The position numbers were made by a program, and so were the translations under genes. From DATGFK01 sp040007395 (GTDB lineage: Bacteria; Chloroflexota; Anaerolineae; Aggregatilineales; UBA2796), in the NCBI GenBank assembly GCA_040007395.1, contig JBDTVG010000115.1, positions 1 to 52,146 on the forward strand: 52,146 nt of DNA. The letters are read 5' to 3'. Shown here in pieces: positions 1 through 8,757 of the stretch (within the stretch, counting starts at the first letter, position 1; each line of letters opens with the position of its first letter). The notes below the pieces were generated by a model. It made no database searches. It was not told the origin of the DNA and saw only the letters and a program-made list of their open reading frames with translations.

Positions 1-2
1 AA

Positions 3-272
3 GTCAAAGTGCCAGTACTAGGACTCTTTGGTGGGGCTGATCAAAGCAATCCCCCTGCTAAGATTAAGCAGTGGGAAGACAAGCTCAAGGAACTGGGCAA
101 GACCAATGAGATGATCACCTATCCTGATGCACCGCACGCCTTCTTCAACGATACGCGCCCGTCATACCGCGCCGATGCCGCTAAAGACGCGCTCAAGCGT
201 ACCCTCGACTGGTTCGACGAGTACCTGATCGGCTCGGAGATGGCAACCCCCGCCGCTACTCAAGGCAGCTAA
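3..272 (+). CDS. Dienelactone hydrolase family protein, C-terminal fragment
   Basis: The window opens inside this gene; the frame is open from the left edge, so the true start lies outside. The visible 89 or so residues match the C-terminal third of the dienelactone hydrolase alpha/beta-hydrolase fold. The acid residue lies in LGLFGGADQ and the catalytic histidine in PDAPHAFFND, the usual Asp and His of the Cys/Ser-His-Asp triad. The nucleophile elbow is not visible. The family hydrolyses dienelactones or related esters in the cytoplasm; the actual substrate cannot be told. A hairpin with a T-run follows the stop codon. Confidence 0.85.
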   Translation, partial: VKVPVLGLFGGADQSNPPAKIKQWEDKLKELGKTNEMITYPDAPHAFFNDTRPSYRADAAKDALKRTLDWFDEYLIGSEMATPAATQGS

Positions 273-294
273 GTTATCTTAATGGTCGTTTTAG

Positions 295-324
295 AGAGGG
301 GTTGAATGAGCAATCCCTCTTTTT
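295..324 (+). terminator. Rho-independent terminator after the dienelactone hydrolase
   Basis: AGAGGGGTTG and CAATCCCTCT pair over ten positions with one G-U pair and a 6-nt loop, followed directly by TTTTT. It sits 22 bases after the stop of the upstream gene and before the end of the convergent minus-strand gene. Confidence 0.75.
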
Positions 325-344
325 GATCCGCGTAACGAGGGATT

Positions 345-884
345 CTATGGCTTCGCCTCTGATCCATCTTTCGGCATTCGGACTTGCAATAACAGATCCC
401 ACGCACCGTTAGTCGCCAGCGCGATCAAAGTCAGTAGAAAAGCTGGCAGCCAGTACAGCCCATCCGTGTTCCCAAGCAGTGTAGTGAGTGCGACGATAAC
501 TAAGCCTGCAAAGCAGATTACTGGCAGAACTGCTTGAATGAACAACCTGCGTTGTGTCCACATATGTGGATGTGTTCGCATGGTTGTCAGCACTAGCCGG
601 ATTGTATGCCACAGTGCATAAGCGCCCATAAACAGCATTGGTATTCCCAAACCGGCTGGAACTAGGTTGGGAATCAGAAACAGAAAGGAGATCAACACCA
701 CTTCGATAAAGTTGGTAAAGGTTTGGCTAGCGACGAGTCGCAGATCGGCATTCGCTTGGCGATTAATGATTTCAAGGTTGAGCGAGATCCCCACGAACAA
801 TAAGCCCATGAGGGTTGCTGTGGCGGCACTGAGCGCTACATAAAAGTCATGCCAGCCTTCGACAGCGGTTTGGAATTCTTTCAT
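345..884 (-). CDS. Multi-pass membrane protein of unknown function
   Basis: The product has 179 residues and about four or five hydrophobic segments (roughly residues 16-38, 60-78, 80-98, 112-134 and 143-163), so it is an integral membrane protein with little soluble domain. I do not recognise a named family; similar small proteins occur in Actinobacteria and Chloroflexi as conserved hypotheticals. The start at 884 has a purine-rich AGGGG stretch just upstream. It is convergent with the dienelactone hydrolase and shares the strand of valS without obvious coupling. Confidence 0.7.
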   Translation of the reverse strand: MKEFQTAVEGWHDFYVALSAATATLMGLLFVGISLNLEIINRQANADLRLVASQTFTNFIEVVLISFLFLIPNLVPAGLGIPMLFMGAYALWHTIRLVLTTMRTHPHMWTQRRLFIQAVLPVICFAGLVIVALTTLLGNTDGLYWLPAFLLTLIALATNGAWDLLLQVRMPKDGSEAKP

Positions 885-948
885 CTGCCCCTGCTTTTAC
901 GGAAGTTAAACGCCAAACTAGCTTACCACAAGTCCGGCGTTTGCCGCA

Positions 949-3591
949 TTAACCGACCAGCCCACCGAGCCGTTCCTCGACGGCGGCGCGAGTGCGAGTC
1001 AGATCTGCAAGTTTGGTACGTTCGCGCTCCACGACTTCAGGCTTGGCACGGCTGACAAACGACTCATTGGCTAGCATTCCCTGTGTTTTGGCGATCTGCC
1101 CTTTAATCATTTCGAGTTCTTCGGTGAGTCGGGTACGCTCGGCGGCAAGATCGATCATGCCTGCCAGCGGTAGATAGACTGTCACATCGCCGGACACGAC
1201 AGCCGCCGATTGTTCTGGTGCAGCCTTGCCGTTGAGCATGTCCAACTGCTCGACATTGCATAACCGCGAGAAAATGTAGGCATACTGCCCAATCTGTAAG
1301 CCTGTGGTTGGCTGTCCAGTGGCAATGGCCTGAATGCGCCGCCCCGGATCGACGCTGTATTCGAGACGCACATTGCGGATCTTGACCACGAGATCACGCA
1401 GCAAGTCCATATCGGATTCTGCGTCGGCGTTGATAAAACGTGCATCGCTCACAGGCCACGCAGCGAGAATCAGCGGCTTGTGTTCACCGGGCAAGAATCG
1501 CCAGATTTCCTCGGTAATATACGGCATGAAGGGATGCAGCAAGCGCAGATTCGTATCGATCACCTTGAGCAGCACCGCCTGCGTGATCTGTTTGGCGTGG
1601 GCATCGTCACCGTATAGCGCATTCTTGCTGATCTCGATATACCAGTCCGCGAATTCTTCCCATAAGAACTCTTTGATCTGGCGGCCTGCTTCGCCATATT
1701 GGTAGGTATCGAACAAGCGCTGGACGCTGCCCACTAACCCTTGCAGGCGGCTGAGTATCCAGCGATCCGGCGCACTCAATTCGGTGATAAACTCAGCGGG
1801 ATCAGCGATGGTTTCTTCGCCAAGATTGCTAATGATAAAGCGCGAGATCTGCCACAGTTTGTTACCGAAGTTGCGGCTGTACTCGATCCGTTCCTCCGAG
1901 ATGTTCTGATCGTTACCGGGTGTACCGCCAGTCAGCAATGTATAGCGTAGTGAGTCAGTGCCGAACTGACCCATCATGATCAACGGATCGACCACGTTGT
2001 TCTTGGTCTTGCTCATCTTCTCGCCGTTTTTGTCGCGCACCAAGCCATGCAGATATACCGTGTGGAACGGGATGTTTTCGGTGAACCACATGCCCATCAT
2101 GATCATCCGCGCCACCCAGAAAAACAGAATGTCGTAGCCCGTTTCGAGAACATCTGTCGGGTAGAAGCGATCTAGATCGGGAGTCTGGGCAGGCCAGCCC
2201 AACGTACTAAAAGGCCACAGCCCGCTGCTGAACCATGTATCCAGCACATCAGGATCTTGCGTCAGATCGCGGCTGCCACAAGTGGCACAGCGCACCGGAT
2301 TCTCGCGCTGAACGGTAATGTGTCCGTTGGGGCAGTAGAAGGCTGGGATGCGATGTCCCCACCACAATTGGCGGCTGATGCACCAATCGCGGATGTTTTC
2401 GAGCCAATTGAAGTACACCTTTTCGAAGCGATCCGGCACAATCTTGATACGTCCATCTTTCACGGCGGCGATGGCTTTTTCTGCCAACGGCTCCATTTTG
2501 ACAAACCATTGTTCGCTGATCATCGGCTCGACAATTTCGCCGCCGCGCTGGCTGCGTGGCACTTGCAGCGTATGCGGCTCCGTCTTGATCGTCAGTCCGG
2601 CGGCGGTCATATCCGCCCAGATTTTCTTACGAGCCTCGAAGCGATCCAAGCCAGCATAGGGGCCGGCGTTGGCGTTGAGACTGGCATCCTTGTTCATGAT
2701 ACTGATCATCGGCAAGTTGTAGCGTAAGCCGATCTCGTAGTCGTTAAAGTCGTGGGCGGGCGTAATCTTGAGTGCGCCTGTGCCGAACTCGCGATCCACG
2801 TAACTGTCAGAGATTACCGGGATCGGGCGCTCGATCAGCGGGACGTAAGCAGTTTTGCCGACTAGATGCTTGAAACGATCATCGTCGGGGTGGACTGCCA
2901 CCGCTGTATCCCCCAAAATTGTCTCTGGGCGCGTGGTCGAAACCGGGATAAATTCGCCACCTTCGACGGGGTACTTAAAGTAATAGAGCGTGCCTTGTTC
3001 CTCGGAGCGTTCGACTTCGACATCGCTCACAGCGGTTTGCAGCCCCGGACTCCAGTTGATCAGCCGGGGACCACGATAGAGCAGCTTTTGATCCCAGAGC
3101 GTGATGAAGGCTTCACGCACCGCGACAGACAGCGATTGATCGAGCGTAAAGCGGAGCCGATCCCAATCGCAGCTTGCGCCCAACCGCCGCAGTTGATTAA
3201 CGATGGCGTTGCCATACTTTTCCTTCCATTCCCAAGTGCGGAATAGAAATTCCTCACGTCCAATTTCTTCGCGACTGGTTCCCTCGTTACGCAGCATTCG
3301 CTCGATCTGCAACTGAGTCGCGATCCCGGCGTGATCTGTACCGGGAATCCACAACGCCGCTTTGCCGCGCATTCGCTCATAACGGATCATTAGGTCTTCG
3401 AGGCTGACAAACATGGCATGACCGAGATGCAGTTCCCCGGTCACATTGGGCGGGGGAATGGCGATGACGAACGGTTCAGCATCGGCGGGCGCGACTTCCG
3501 GCTTAAAGTAACCGTGACTCTCCCACCATGTATAGAGGCGCGACTCAGCCTCGCCAAAGTCGAAATTCTTAGGCATCTCTTGCACAGTCAT
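949..3591 (-). CDS. valS: Valyl-tRNA synthetase
   Basis: This is a class I aminoacyl-tRNA synthetase that charges tRNA-Val in the cytoplasm. At 880 residues it has the normal length. The HIGH signature is HLGH at residues 55-58 within NVTGELHLGHAM, and the KMSKS loop appears as GEKMSKTKNN. The CP1 editing insertion, the anticodon-binding domain and the C-terminal coiled coil (about residues 810-880, rich in E, R and L) are all present. The start at 3591 has AGGGGA upstream. It lies about 40 bases after a methyltransferase gene, and both follow a promoter and a T-box leader with a valine specifier, so the two are probably co-transcribed and induced by uncharged tRNA-Val. Confidence 0.98.
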   Translation of the reverse strand: MTVQEMPKNFDFGEAESRLYTWWESHGYFKPEVAPADAEPFVIAIPPPNVTGELHLGHAMFVSLEDLMIRYERMRGKAALWIPGTDHAGIATQLQIERMLRNEGTSREEIGREEFLFRTWEWKEKYGNAIVNQLRRLGASCDWDRLRFTLDQSLSVAVREAFITLWDQKLLYRGPRLINWSPGLQTAVSDVEVERSEEQGTLYYFKYPVEGGEFIPVSTTRPETILGDTAVAVHPDDDRFKHLVGKTAYVPLIERPIPVISDSYVDREFGTGALKITPAHDFNDYEIGLRYNLPMISIMNKDASLNANAGPYAGLDRFEARKKIWADMTAAGLTIKTEPHTLQVPRSQRGGEIVEPMISEQWFVKMEPLAEKAIAAVKDGRIKIVPDRFEKVYFNWLENIRDWCISRQLWWGHRIPAFYCPNGHITVQRENPVRCATCGSRDLTQDPDVLDTWFSSGLWPFSTLGWPAQTPDLDRFYPTDVLETGYDILFFWVARMIMMGMWFTENIPFHTVYLHGLVRDKNGEKMSKTKNNVVDPLIMMGQFGTDSLRYTLLTGGTPGNDQNISEERIEYSRNFGNKLWQISRFIISNLGEETIADPAEFITELSAPDRWILSRLQGLVGSVQRLFDTYQYGEAGRQIKEFLWEEFADWYIEISKNALYGDDAHAKQITQAVLLKVIDTNLRLLHPFMPYITEEIWRFLPGEHKPLILAAWPVSDARFINADAESDMDLLRDLVVKIRNVRLEYSVDPGRRIQAIATGQPTTGLQIGQYAYIFSRLCNVEQLDMLNGKAAPEQSAAVVSGDVTVYLPLAGMIDLAAERTRLTEELEMIKGQIAKTQGMLANESFVSRAKPEVVERERTKLADLTRTRAAVEERLGGLVG

Positions 3592-3631
3592 GCTTGGTTG
3601 TTCCCCTTTGAAGTACGCTAATACACTAAAA

Positions 3632-4402
3632 TTATGGCTTACGCGCTGAGTACATGATCTCCCAAAGCTGCGTTTCCGCTTTGATGTCTACAAAGCCAAC
3701 CTCGGTCATCATCTGGATAAGTTCGTCACGCCTAAGCGCCCGATACGTGACTGGATGCTTGGTAACGGTGTAGGTCATTTCCTTACCGCTGACGATAAAG
3801 GTGTTGAACGTGACGGTGACGGGCGGGCCATCGTACCAGTCCCACACATCGAACAGGATATGTTCGTTCTCTGGATCATCGGTGTGCGCTTGACGTGGCA
3901 CAAAACGCGGGCGATCTTCAAGCAAAAAGTCGAAGTCGCGTATCCCGATCAAAACTGTGCCGCCGGGTCGCAGCAGCTTGTAGAAGTTGCTGAGGGCGCG
4001 TTTGATCTCCTCGTCGGTGATTAGGTGTGGCAGCGCATTGCCCTTCGTGAGAATGGCATCATAAGGGCCAACCAGCGCGTGCGTGAGATCCAAAAAGCTG
4101 GAACGGACAAACCGAATAGCATCTGCTACTTTATAAGTTGAGGCGTTCTCGCGAGCTTTCAGGAGCATATTGAAGCTGGGATCTGCCGCTGTGACTTCAT
4201 AGTCCAACTGAGCCAGTGCAATCGCCTGAGTTCCCGGCCCACATGACGCATCCAGAACTGTCTTGACATTGCGGTCACGGAAAAAGCGTCGTAGTGCTGA
4301 TCCTTCGCGTTGAAGAGTCGCGTGCCAGTCGCGATAAAACAGATGATAGTAATCCGCCACCGAGTCGTAGAAAGTGTTCGTATCATTACGGAGTGTTTGC
4401 AT
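3632..4402 (-). CDS. Class I SAM-dependent methyltransferase
   Basis: The 256-residue product has the Rossmann-type methyltransferase fold. Motif I is VLDASCGPGTQAIAL, an acidic residue ends the second strand (TAADPS), and the later motifs are YDAILTKGNALPHL and LRPGGTVLIGIRDFDF. The substrate is unknown. The start at 4402 is chosen because GAGG lies 8 bases upstream; a longer frame to 4513 would run into the T-box terminator. It is the first gene behind the T-box leader and precedes valS, so it is presumably expressed with valS. Such a methyltransferase is not a usual T-box target, which makes its position notable. Confidence 0.9.
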   Translation of the reverse strand: MQTLRNDTNTFYDSVADYYHLFYRDWHATLQREGSALRRFFRDRNVKTVLDASCGPGTQAIALAQLDYEVTAADPSFNMLLKARENASTYKVADAIRFVRSSFLDLTHALVGPYDAILTKGNALPHLITDEEIKRALSNFYKLLRPGGTVLIGIRDFDFLLEDRPRFVPRQAHTDDPENEHILFDVWDWYDGPPVTVTFNTFIVSGKEMTYTVTKHPVTYRALRRDELIQMMTEVGFVDIKAETQLWEIMYSARKP

Positions 4403-4440
4403 CGGATTGTCCTCATTCTCGTTAATCTGTTTGCACCGCA

Positions 4441-4724
4441 CAAACAAAAACGCCTTACATCCCAGAGTACTCGTACAGTACAAGGACGAAAGGCGCAGCT
4501 TCCGCGGTACCACCTTGAATTCCCCTCACACGGTGAGGGACTCTCGACGCTGTAACGGGCAAAACCCGGATACGCTTACTCAGCTTGAAGCACTTAATGC
4601 ATTGGCCTTCGGCGTACCAACTCAGGAACTACGTTCGGCGGGGCCAATCGAGCAGACCTTGCAGCCGAGGATCTGCCTCTCTAAACGACGCTAACCGCGT
4701 ACTCTTTTCCGTCATCGTTGATGG
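4441..4724 (-). promoter_or_regulatory. T-box riboswitch leader, GUA (Val) specifier
   Basis: Reading the minus strand, stem I opens with the typical GGAAAAGAGTA segment. The apical AGAGG...GGCTGCAAG double-loop motif follows, then CCGAACGTAGTTCCTGAG. In that segment the codon after GAAC is GTA (complement of 4630-4632), a valine codon. A short stem III (CGGGTTTTGCCCG) follows, then the conserved T-box core CAAGGTGGTACCGCGG at about 4500-4515, and an intrinsic terminator. T-box leaders sense uncharged tRNA by specifier-anticodon and NCCA pairing and then antiterminate. The valine specifier agrees with valS downstream. The boundaries are approximate. Confidence 0.93.
4443..4496 (-). terminator. 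T-box-controlled intrinsic terminator
   Basis: On the minus strand GCGCCTT, GTCC and GTACT pair with AGTAC, GGGAT and AAGGCGT in one long interrupted hairpin, followed by TTTTTGTTTG. Its 5' arm overlaps the region that would pair with the T-box core to form the antiterminator. Confidence 0.88.
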
Positions 4725-4730
4725 AAAGGC

Positions 4731-4759
4731 AGTATAGCACCCGGTGTGGGGGTAGTCAA
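4731..4759 (-). promoter_or_regulatory. Sigma70-type promoter of the T-box/valS unit
   Basis: On the minus strand TTGACT (complement of 4754-4759) and TATACT (complement of 4731-4736) are separated by exactly 17 bases. The predicted transcription start near 4724 falls at the 5' end of the T-box leader. Confidence 0.85.
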
Positions 4760-4926
4760 TGGATTTGTGATTAATGACGGATGAGGGAAGGGAGACCGCC
4801 ACCACCAGCCACAACGCATACGTGTTATCCGTATTGCGACGAGTCGGTGTAGAGTAGATCAGGTACAATTCCCGAAGTAGCCTAAAGTGCATTGTGAAAT
4901 CCCAGCGACCCCAAACATACTACATA

Positions 4927-5127
4927 CCCTGATTGCTAGTTCATAAAGTATCTTGGAGGGTCACAACGGCTCTAAGGGATAAATTTTCCCGTACCTGATA
5001 CCCAAAACGCTATCAACCGTTTAGTATTTTGGGTAAAAATCGATTGAGAACTACTACAAAATCTCGTGTCAGTGATCGGTTGACCCTTTATGGACTTCAG
5101 AGAGCTTTCGTGAACTAGCAATCAGGG
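4927..5127. mobile_element. MITE-like element, 17-bp TIRs, 9-bp target duplication
   Basis: Perfect inverted repeats of 17 bp lie at 4927-4943 (CCCTGATTGCTAGTTCA) and 5111-5127. They are flanked on both sides by the identical 9-mer TACTACATA (4918-4926 and 5128-5136), a classic target-site duplication. The 201-bp interior has no convincing gene but holds another inverted repeat (ACCCAAAA...TTTTGGGT at about 5001-5035). This is the signature of a non-autonomous DNA transposon. A 9-bp duplication is known for several IS families (for example IS4-like), but no transposase is present to assign it. Confidence 0.85.
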
Positions 5128-5415
5128 TACTACATATCAGATATGCCGTCTGACGCATCCAATAGGCACAGCGCTGGCTGCTTCCCGCAAGCGTTGCATG
5201 TCGCGCATTGGTGAAATATCAAAGACATTTTGGATTTGATATGTTGCCCATAACCTTAATTATCTGAAGGTCCTTGAGCAAAATAATCGAATGGCAACCC
5301 TAAAGTAGGGTGGCGACCCTTTTTAGATGGCGCTGCGGACTATGTTCACTCATCCCAGTAACACAATACGCTCTTGCAAAATACCCATTACGACCTACAT
5401 GTCCAGAGGAAAACG

Positions 5416-5859
5416 ATGATCAATTCTGACTCCACACGCGATAACTTCACGATTAGCACGGATAAGCAGCGCTTACACGTTGATGTAATTCATAGCTTTT
5501 TGTCAACCTCTTATTGGGCAACCAACGTTCCACGTGCGGTAGTCGAACGCTCGATAGAAAATTCCCTGTGCTTCGGCGTGTTTCAGGACAGCGCTCAAAT
5601 CGGCTTTGCTAGAGTAATCAACGACTACGCGACTTTCGCCTATCTTGCCGATGTGTTTATCCTTGAACCGTATCGCGGACAGGGCTTGTCGAAATGGCTG
5701 CTCAAAACTATCCTTGACTACCCAGATCTGCAAGGATTGCGCCGTTGGCTGCTTGCCACCAAAGACGCACACGGGCTATACCAGCAGTTTGGCTTTGAGC
5801 CACTATCGGAGCCGAGAAATTTTCGTCAGATCGTCAATCCCAATGTCTATAGCGTCTGA
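5416..5859 (+). CDS. GNAT family N-acetyltransferase
   Basis: The 147-residue product has the GNAT fold that transfers an acetyl group from acetyl-CoA. The acetyl-CoA-binding motif A appears as PYRGQGLSKWLL (R-x-x-G-x-G/A type), preceded by the strand AYLADVFIL and followed by the C-terminal LYQQFGFEPL segment. The start at 5416 has AGAGGA upstream and is preferred to 5374. It resembles compact GNATs with unknown small-molecule or protein substrates. It stands alone between the MITE and a TPR protein. About 280 bases before it hold only a short inverted repeat (ATATCAAA...TTTGATAT near 5215). Confidence 0.88.
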   Translation: MINSDSTRDNFTISTDKQRLHVDVIHSFLSTSYWATNVPRAVVERSIENSLCFGVFQDSAQIGFARVINDYATFAYLADVFILEPYRGQGLSKWLLKTILDYPDLQGLRRWLLATKDAHGLYQQFGFEPLSEPRNFRQIVNPNVYSV

Positions 5860-6019
5860 GAGTAATAGACGCTACGATCCGTTCGTGACATTACGTAGAT
5901 GGGTTGTTTGCCTCTTGTGGCTAATATACATTGAGCAGAATTACCTATTTAGTCTTATCATAGAGTCTATACAATCAAGAGAATCTGAAGGTTAGCTAAG
6001 GACGAGGAAGGCAAATTAC

Positions 6020-7045
6020 ATGGATGCACCATCTCTCACACAACAAGGCATCGATGCTTACAAAGCGGGCAACAAAGAAGAGGCAGTACGTCTCCTAAGC
6101 GATGCACTGCGTCAAAATAATCAGGATACCGAGGCATGGCTCTATCTCGGTGCGGCAATGGACAACCCAGCTCGCAAACGGCAGGCTTTCCAGAAGGTGC
6201 TGGCGCTTGATCCCGCCAACGAGAAGGCCAAAAATGCGCTAGCGCGGCTGGATACTGCGGAAAAAGAGGCAGGCCCAGCCGCCTCGAAACTTGGCGCAGA
6301 GGCTAGCGCCCGCATGAACGCTGCTGGCAACCAGATCAACGCGATGTGGTCAGGACAGCAGGGCTTCAAGATTCCTGTTGAGATCGAGGGTGCGCCCGCC
6401 AGCGTGACTATCCCCGAACTGATCGCCAATGCACAGACCCGCATCCAACAGGCTATCAAGATCTACACAAATCAAGATTACGAAGAAGTGGTTGCCGGGG
6501 GACGTAACGCGACCATGTGGGACTCTGTGTTTATCGCGGGAGTCGGAGTGGTGGCGGTAGGCGCAGCTGAACTGATTGGACGGCTGATCGGGTGGCCTTT
6601 GCTTGGCTTTCACAATGGTCTATACGGCCTGATCTCACCATTCTTCGCGGCGATCATCAGCATGGTTGCGACGGCAGCAGGCTTCGCGGGAGCCGTCTAT
6701 GCGTCACGCTACTATCTGCAAAGCCAGAATATCAATGTGAGTTTGCCCCAGCACAGCATGTACTATGCGCTGGTCTTCTTGCCGCTAACGTTAATCAATG
6801 CTGGATTTGCTTTCGTTTCACGTTCAGCAGGCGTGCTGATCCTGTGCATTGCCCCTATATTGCTCATTGCTGGCCTTGTCATGCTCATCTATGGATGGTT
6901 TCTGTTGAAAGGAACCTTCGACCGTATTTACGGCGATGGAAACAACCGGGGGTTGATCACGGCGGCGATTGCGATTTTCGGTGGCGCGATTGCGTCGGGC
7001 ATCGTGCAAGCCGTGCTTGGCGGTATTTTACGGATCGGATACTAG
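6020..7045 (+). CDS. TPR protein with C-terminal multi-pass membrane (Yip1-like) domain
   Basis: The 341-residue product starts with two TPR-like helix pairs (about residues 4-76, with AGNKEEAVRLLSDALRQ and AWLYLGAAMDNPARKRQAF). A linker and five hydrophobic segments follow (about residues 172-192, 200-225, 240-262, 268-295 and 310-336). The soluble half would mediate protein contact and the membrane half resembles Yip1-type domains. No catalytic residues are visible, so the function is unknown. The start has a purine-rich AAGGACGAGGAAGG upstream. A GC-rich hairpin follows about 30 bases after the stop. Confidence 0.8.
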   Translation: MDAPSLTQQGIDAYKAGNKEEAVRLLSDALRQNNQDTEAWLYLGAAMDNPARKRQAFQKVLALDPANEKAKNALARLDTAEKEAGPAASKLGAEASARMNAAGNQINAMWSGQQGFKIPVEIEGAPASVTIPELIANAQTRIQQAIKIYTNQDYEEVVAGGRNATMWDSVFIAGVGVVAVGAAELIGRLIGWPLLGFHNGLYGLISPFFAAIISMVATAAGFAGAVYASRYYLQSQNINVSLPQHSMYYALVFLPLTLINAGFAFVSRSAGVLILCIAPILLIAGLVMLIYGWFLLKGTFDRIYGDGNNRGLITAAIAIFGGAIASGIVQAVLGGILRIGY

Positions 7046-7076
7046 CCGGGTGTTTGGAAATTAGCTAACCTTAGCC

Positions 7077-7108
7077 TAAGCCCCTTCTCATGAGCGAGAA
7101 GGGGCTTA
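7077..7108 (+). terminator. Perfect 13-bp hairpin after the TPR/membrane gene
   Basis: TAAGCCCCTTCTC pairs fully with GAGAAGGGGCTTA over a 6-nt loop. There is no strong U-run (CCTTGTGTG follows), so it is a less typical terminator or a transcript-stabilising hairpin. Confidence 0.6.
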
Positions 7109-7310
7109 CCTTGTGTGCTAGCCTATTGTCCGCTTATCGCGTTACCGATCAAAACATCATGGTCGCATCTCCCCGAATCTAGCGCCAGCGTTTCGCCTGC
7201 TAGCATGACATCGAACACACTTGTATAATTGAACGCTAAACGCCGCGCAGATAAGCCATCACCTATCGATAATCTGATCTCAGCGCGTGCTAGAGAGGTA
7301 ATAGCTCACG

Positions 7311-7625
7311 ATGGATAGTTCTCAACAGCCTAACTCAAGCGAAGTGGATAGTCAGGTCGGGCAGGCTTGGAGTCAACATTTTCTCGGTCAAAACGATGTC
7401 GCCATCCGCACTTTTCAGCAATTGGTCGAGCGCTGGCCTGACCATATTGATGCACACTATGGCCTTGCCTTGTCGCTTAAGAAGACAGAACAAAAGGCCG
7501 AAGCAGGTGATGCATTCCGTAAAACCAAGTCTCTAGTGGAAAATGCAATCCTCGACCAAACAGAGATGAATCCTCGCCTGTTGATGCTTTCACGGATGAT
7601 CGATCAACAATTGGCGATGCTTTAA
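7311..7625 (+). CDS. Small TPR-repeat protein
   Basis: The 104-residue product contains TPR-type helices (about residues 14-60, with GQNDVAIRTFQQLVERWPDH and HYGLALSLKKTEQKAEAGDA). It has no signal peptide and no catalytic motif; such proteins act as protein-protein scaffolds. GAGGT lies upstream of the ATG. Its stop codon abuts the ATG of rsmD, so the two are almost certainly translated from one transcript. A role in ribosome assembly is only a guess from that context. Confidence 0.8.
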   Translation: MDSSQQPNSSEVDSQVGQAWSQHFLGQNDVAIRTFQQLVERWPDHIDAHYGLALSLKKTEQKAEAGDAFRKTKSLVENAILDQTEMNPRLLMLSRMIDQQLAML

Positions 7626-8186
7626 ATGTCAATGCGCGTGATTGCAGGCACTGCCAGAGGACGCTTGCTCAAGCGAGTTCCCGGCGAAGGCACCCGCCCG
7701 ATCATGGATCGGGTCAAGGAAGCTTTGTTTAGCATCTTAGGGCCAAGTATTCAAGACGCGACTTTTCTGGATCTGTACGCTGGGACAGGCAGTGTCGGGA
7801 TCGAAGCGTTGAGTCGGGGAGCCGCGCGGGCAGCGTTCGTCGAGAATGCCCGCTTTGCCATTGCCACCATTGATGAGAATCTTAAAGCGACCAAATTGGA
7901 AGACCGGGCGCGAATTGTCCGCCGCGATGTGCGCGATTATCTGCGACAGAGCAACCCGGAACCTTTTGAATATATCTATATTGCGCCGCCACAGTACAAA
8001 AATCTTTGGTCTGAAACGCTGTTGCTGTTGGACAAACATATTGAGCATGTGCAACCGGATGGAATCGTCATTGTGCAGATCGATCCAGAGGAAAAGCAGC
8101 CAATTGCATTACAAACGTTGGTTCCGTTTGATGAGCGCCGTTACGGACATACGCTGCTGTGGTTCTTTGAACGTCCAAGCAGCTAG
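7626..8186 (+). CDS. rsmD: 16S rRNA (guanine966-N2)-methyltransferase RsmD
   Basis: The 186-residue product matches RsmD, which methylates G966 of 16S rRNA using SAM. The family start MRVIAGTARGRLL, the RPIMDRVKEALFSIL segment and the SAM motif FLDLYAGTGSVGIEALSRGA are all clear. The catalytic motif IV, normally D/N-PP-F/Y, reads IAPPQY here (about residues 118-123), so the acidic or amide residue is an alanine. I recall similar APP variants in Chloroflexi homologues, which would make it a lineage feature rather than decay. It starts directly at the stop of the small TPR gene. Confidence 0.9.
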   Translation: MSMRVIAGTARGRLLKRVPGEGTRPIMDRVKEALFSILGPSIQDATFLDLYAGTGSVGIEALSRGAARAAFVENARFAIATIDENLKATKLEDRARIVRRDVRDYLRQSNPEPFEYIYIAPPQYKNLWSETLLLLDKHIEHVQPDGIVIVQIDPEEKQPIALQTLVPFDERRYGHTLLWFFERPSS

Positions 8187-8219
8187 AACTTCCCTTTACT
8201 ATTGACGGAGAGAGCTGCT

Positions 8220-8684
8220 GTGCCTGATGTGACTAACGAACAATTTGCGATTATTGAAGTGGCTATTGCCGATTTAGCCAATGCGTTTGACGTGTTTGAA
8301 CCGCCTATCCCAGTCGAGATTATGTTGCAGCGCCCGAAAGAAGGTATGTGGAAAGATTACAACCTGAGCGAACTTTCCACTGCCTTTATCAATATCAAGC
8401 AGCGTTATAGTCCACGCATGTCGGTAGCACGACTGTTGGCGCGTTGCGCCTGCCGCAGCGTATGGGGCACTGAACGTAAGCTCACTGGGCTTGACGAGGC
8501 TCATGATAGTTTGTATGCGTTGGCACGAGCGATCCTGATGCCAAAATTTATGCTCGACAAACTGGCTCCTGCCAGCCGTACCCCAATGGCTGTCAGTATG
8601 CGTTTTGAAGTCCCCGAAGAAGATGCCCGTCAGCGCCTTGTCGATCTGGGCTATCTGGTTGGCGACAGTAATTCGCAGCAGTAA
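8220..8684 (+). CDS. Conserved hypothetical protein
   Basis: The 154-residue product begins at a GTG with GGAGAG five bases upstream; a TTG at 8202 in the same frame is less likely. It has a segment PPIPVEIMLQRPKEGMW followed by helical stretches. The general layout recalls ImmA/IrrE-type peptidase domains, but the HExxH zinc motif is absent, so I do not assign that function. It lies 33 bases after rsmD and 73 bases before selD on the same strand, probably in the same transcription unit. Confidence 0.65.
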   Translation: MPDVTNEQFAIIEVAIADLANAFDVFEPPIPVEIMLQRPKEGMWKDYNLSELSTAFINIKQRYSPRMSVARLLARCACRSVWGTERKLTGLDEAHDSLYALARAILMPKFMLDKLAPASRTPMAVSMRFEVPEEDARQRLVDLGYLVGDSNSQQ

Positions 8685-8757
8685 CGTTCAGTTAGATCGT
8701 TGCGCCGCAAAAATTGCATTGTATTTTGAATGATTTGCCGTTAATTGTGGAGTGAAC

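Noticed and set aside
2257..2727. 156-codon plus-strand frame inside valS
   Set aside because: It is antisense to a fully conserved part of valS and reflects that gene's codon pattern.
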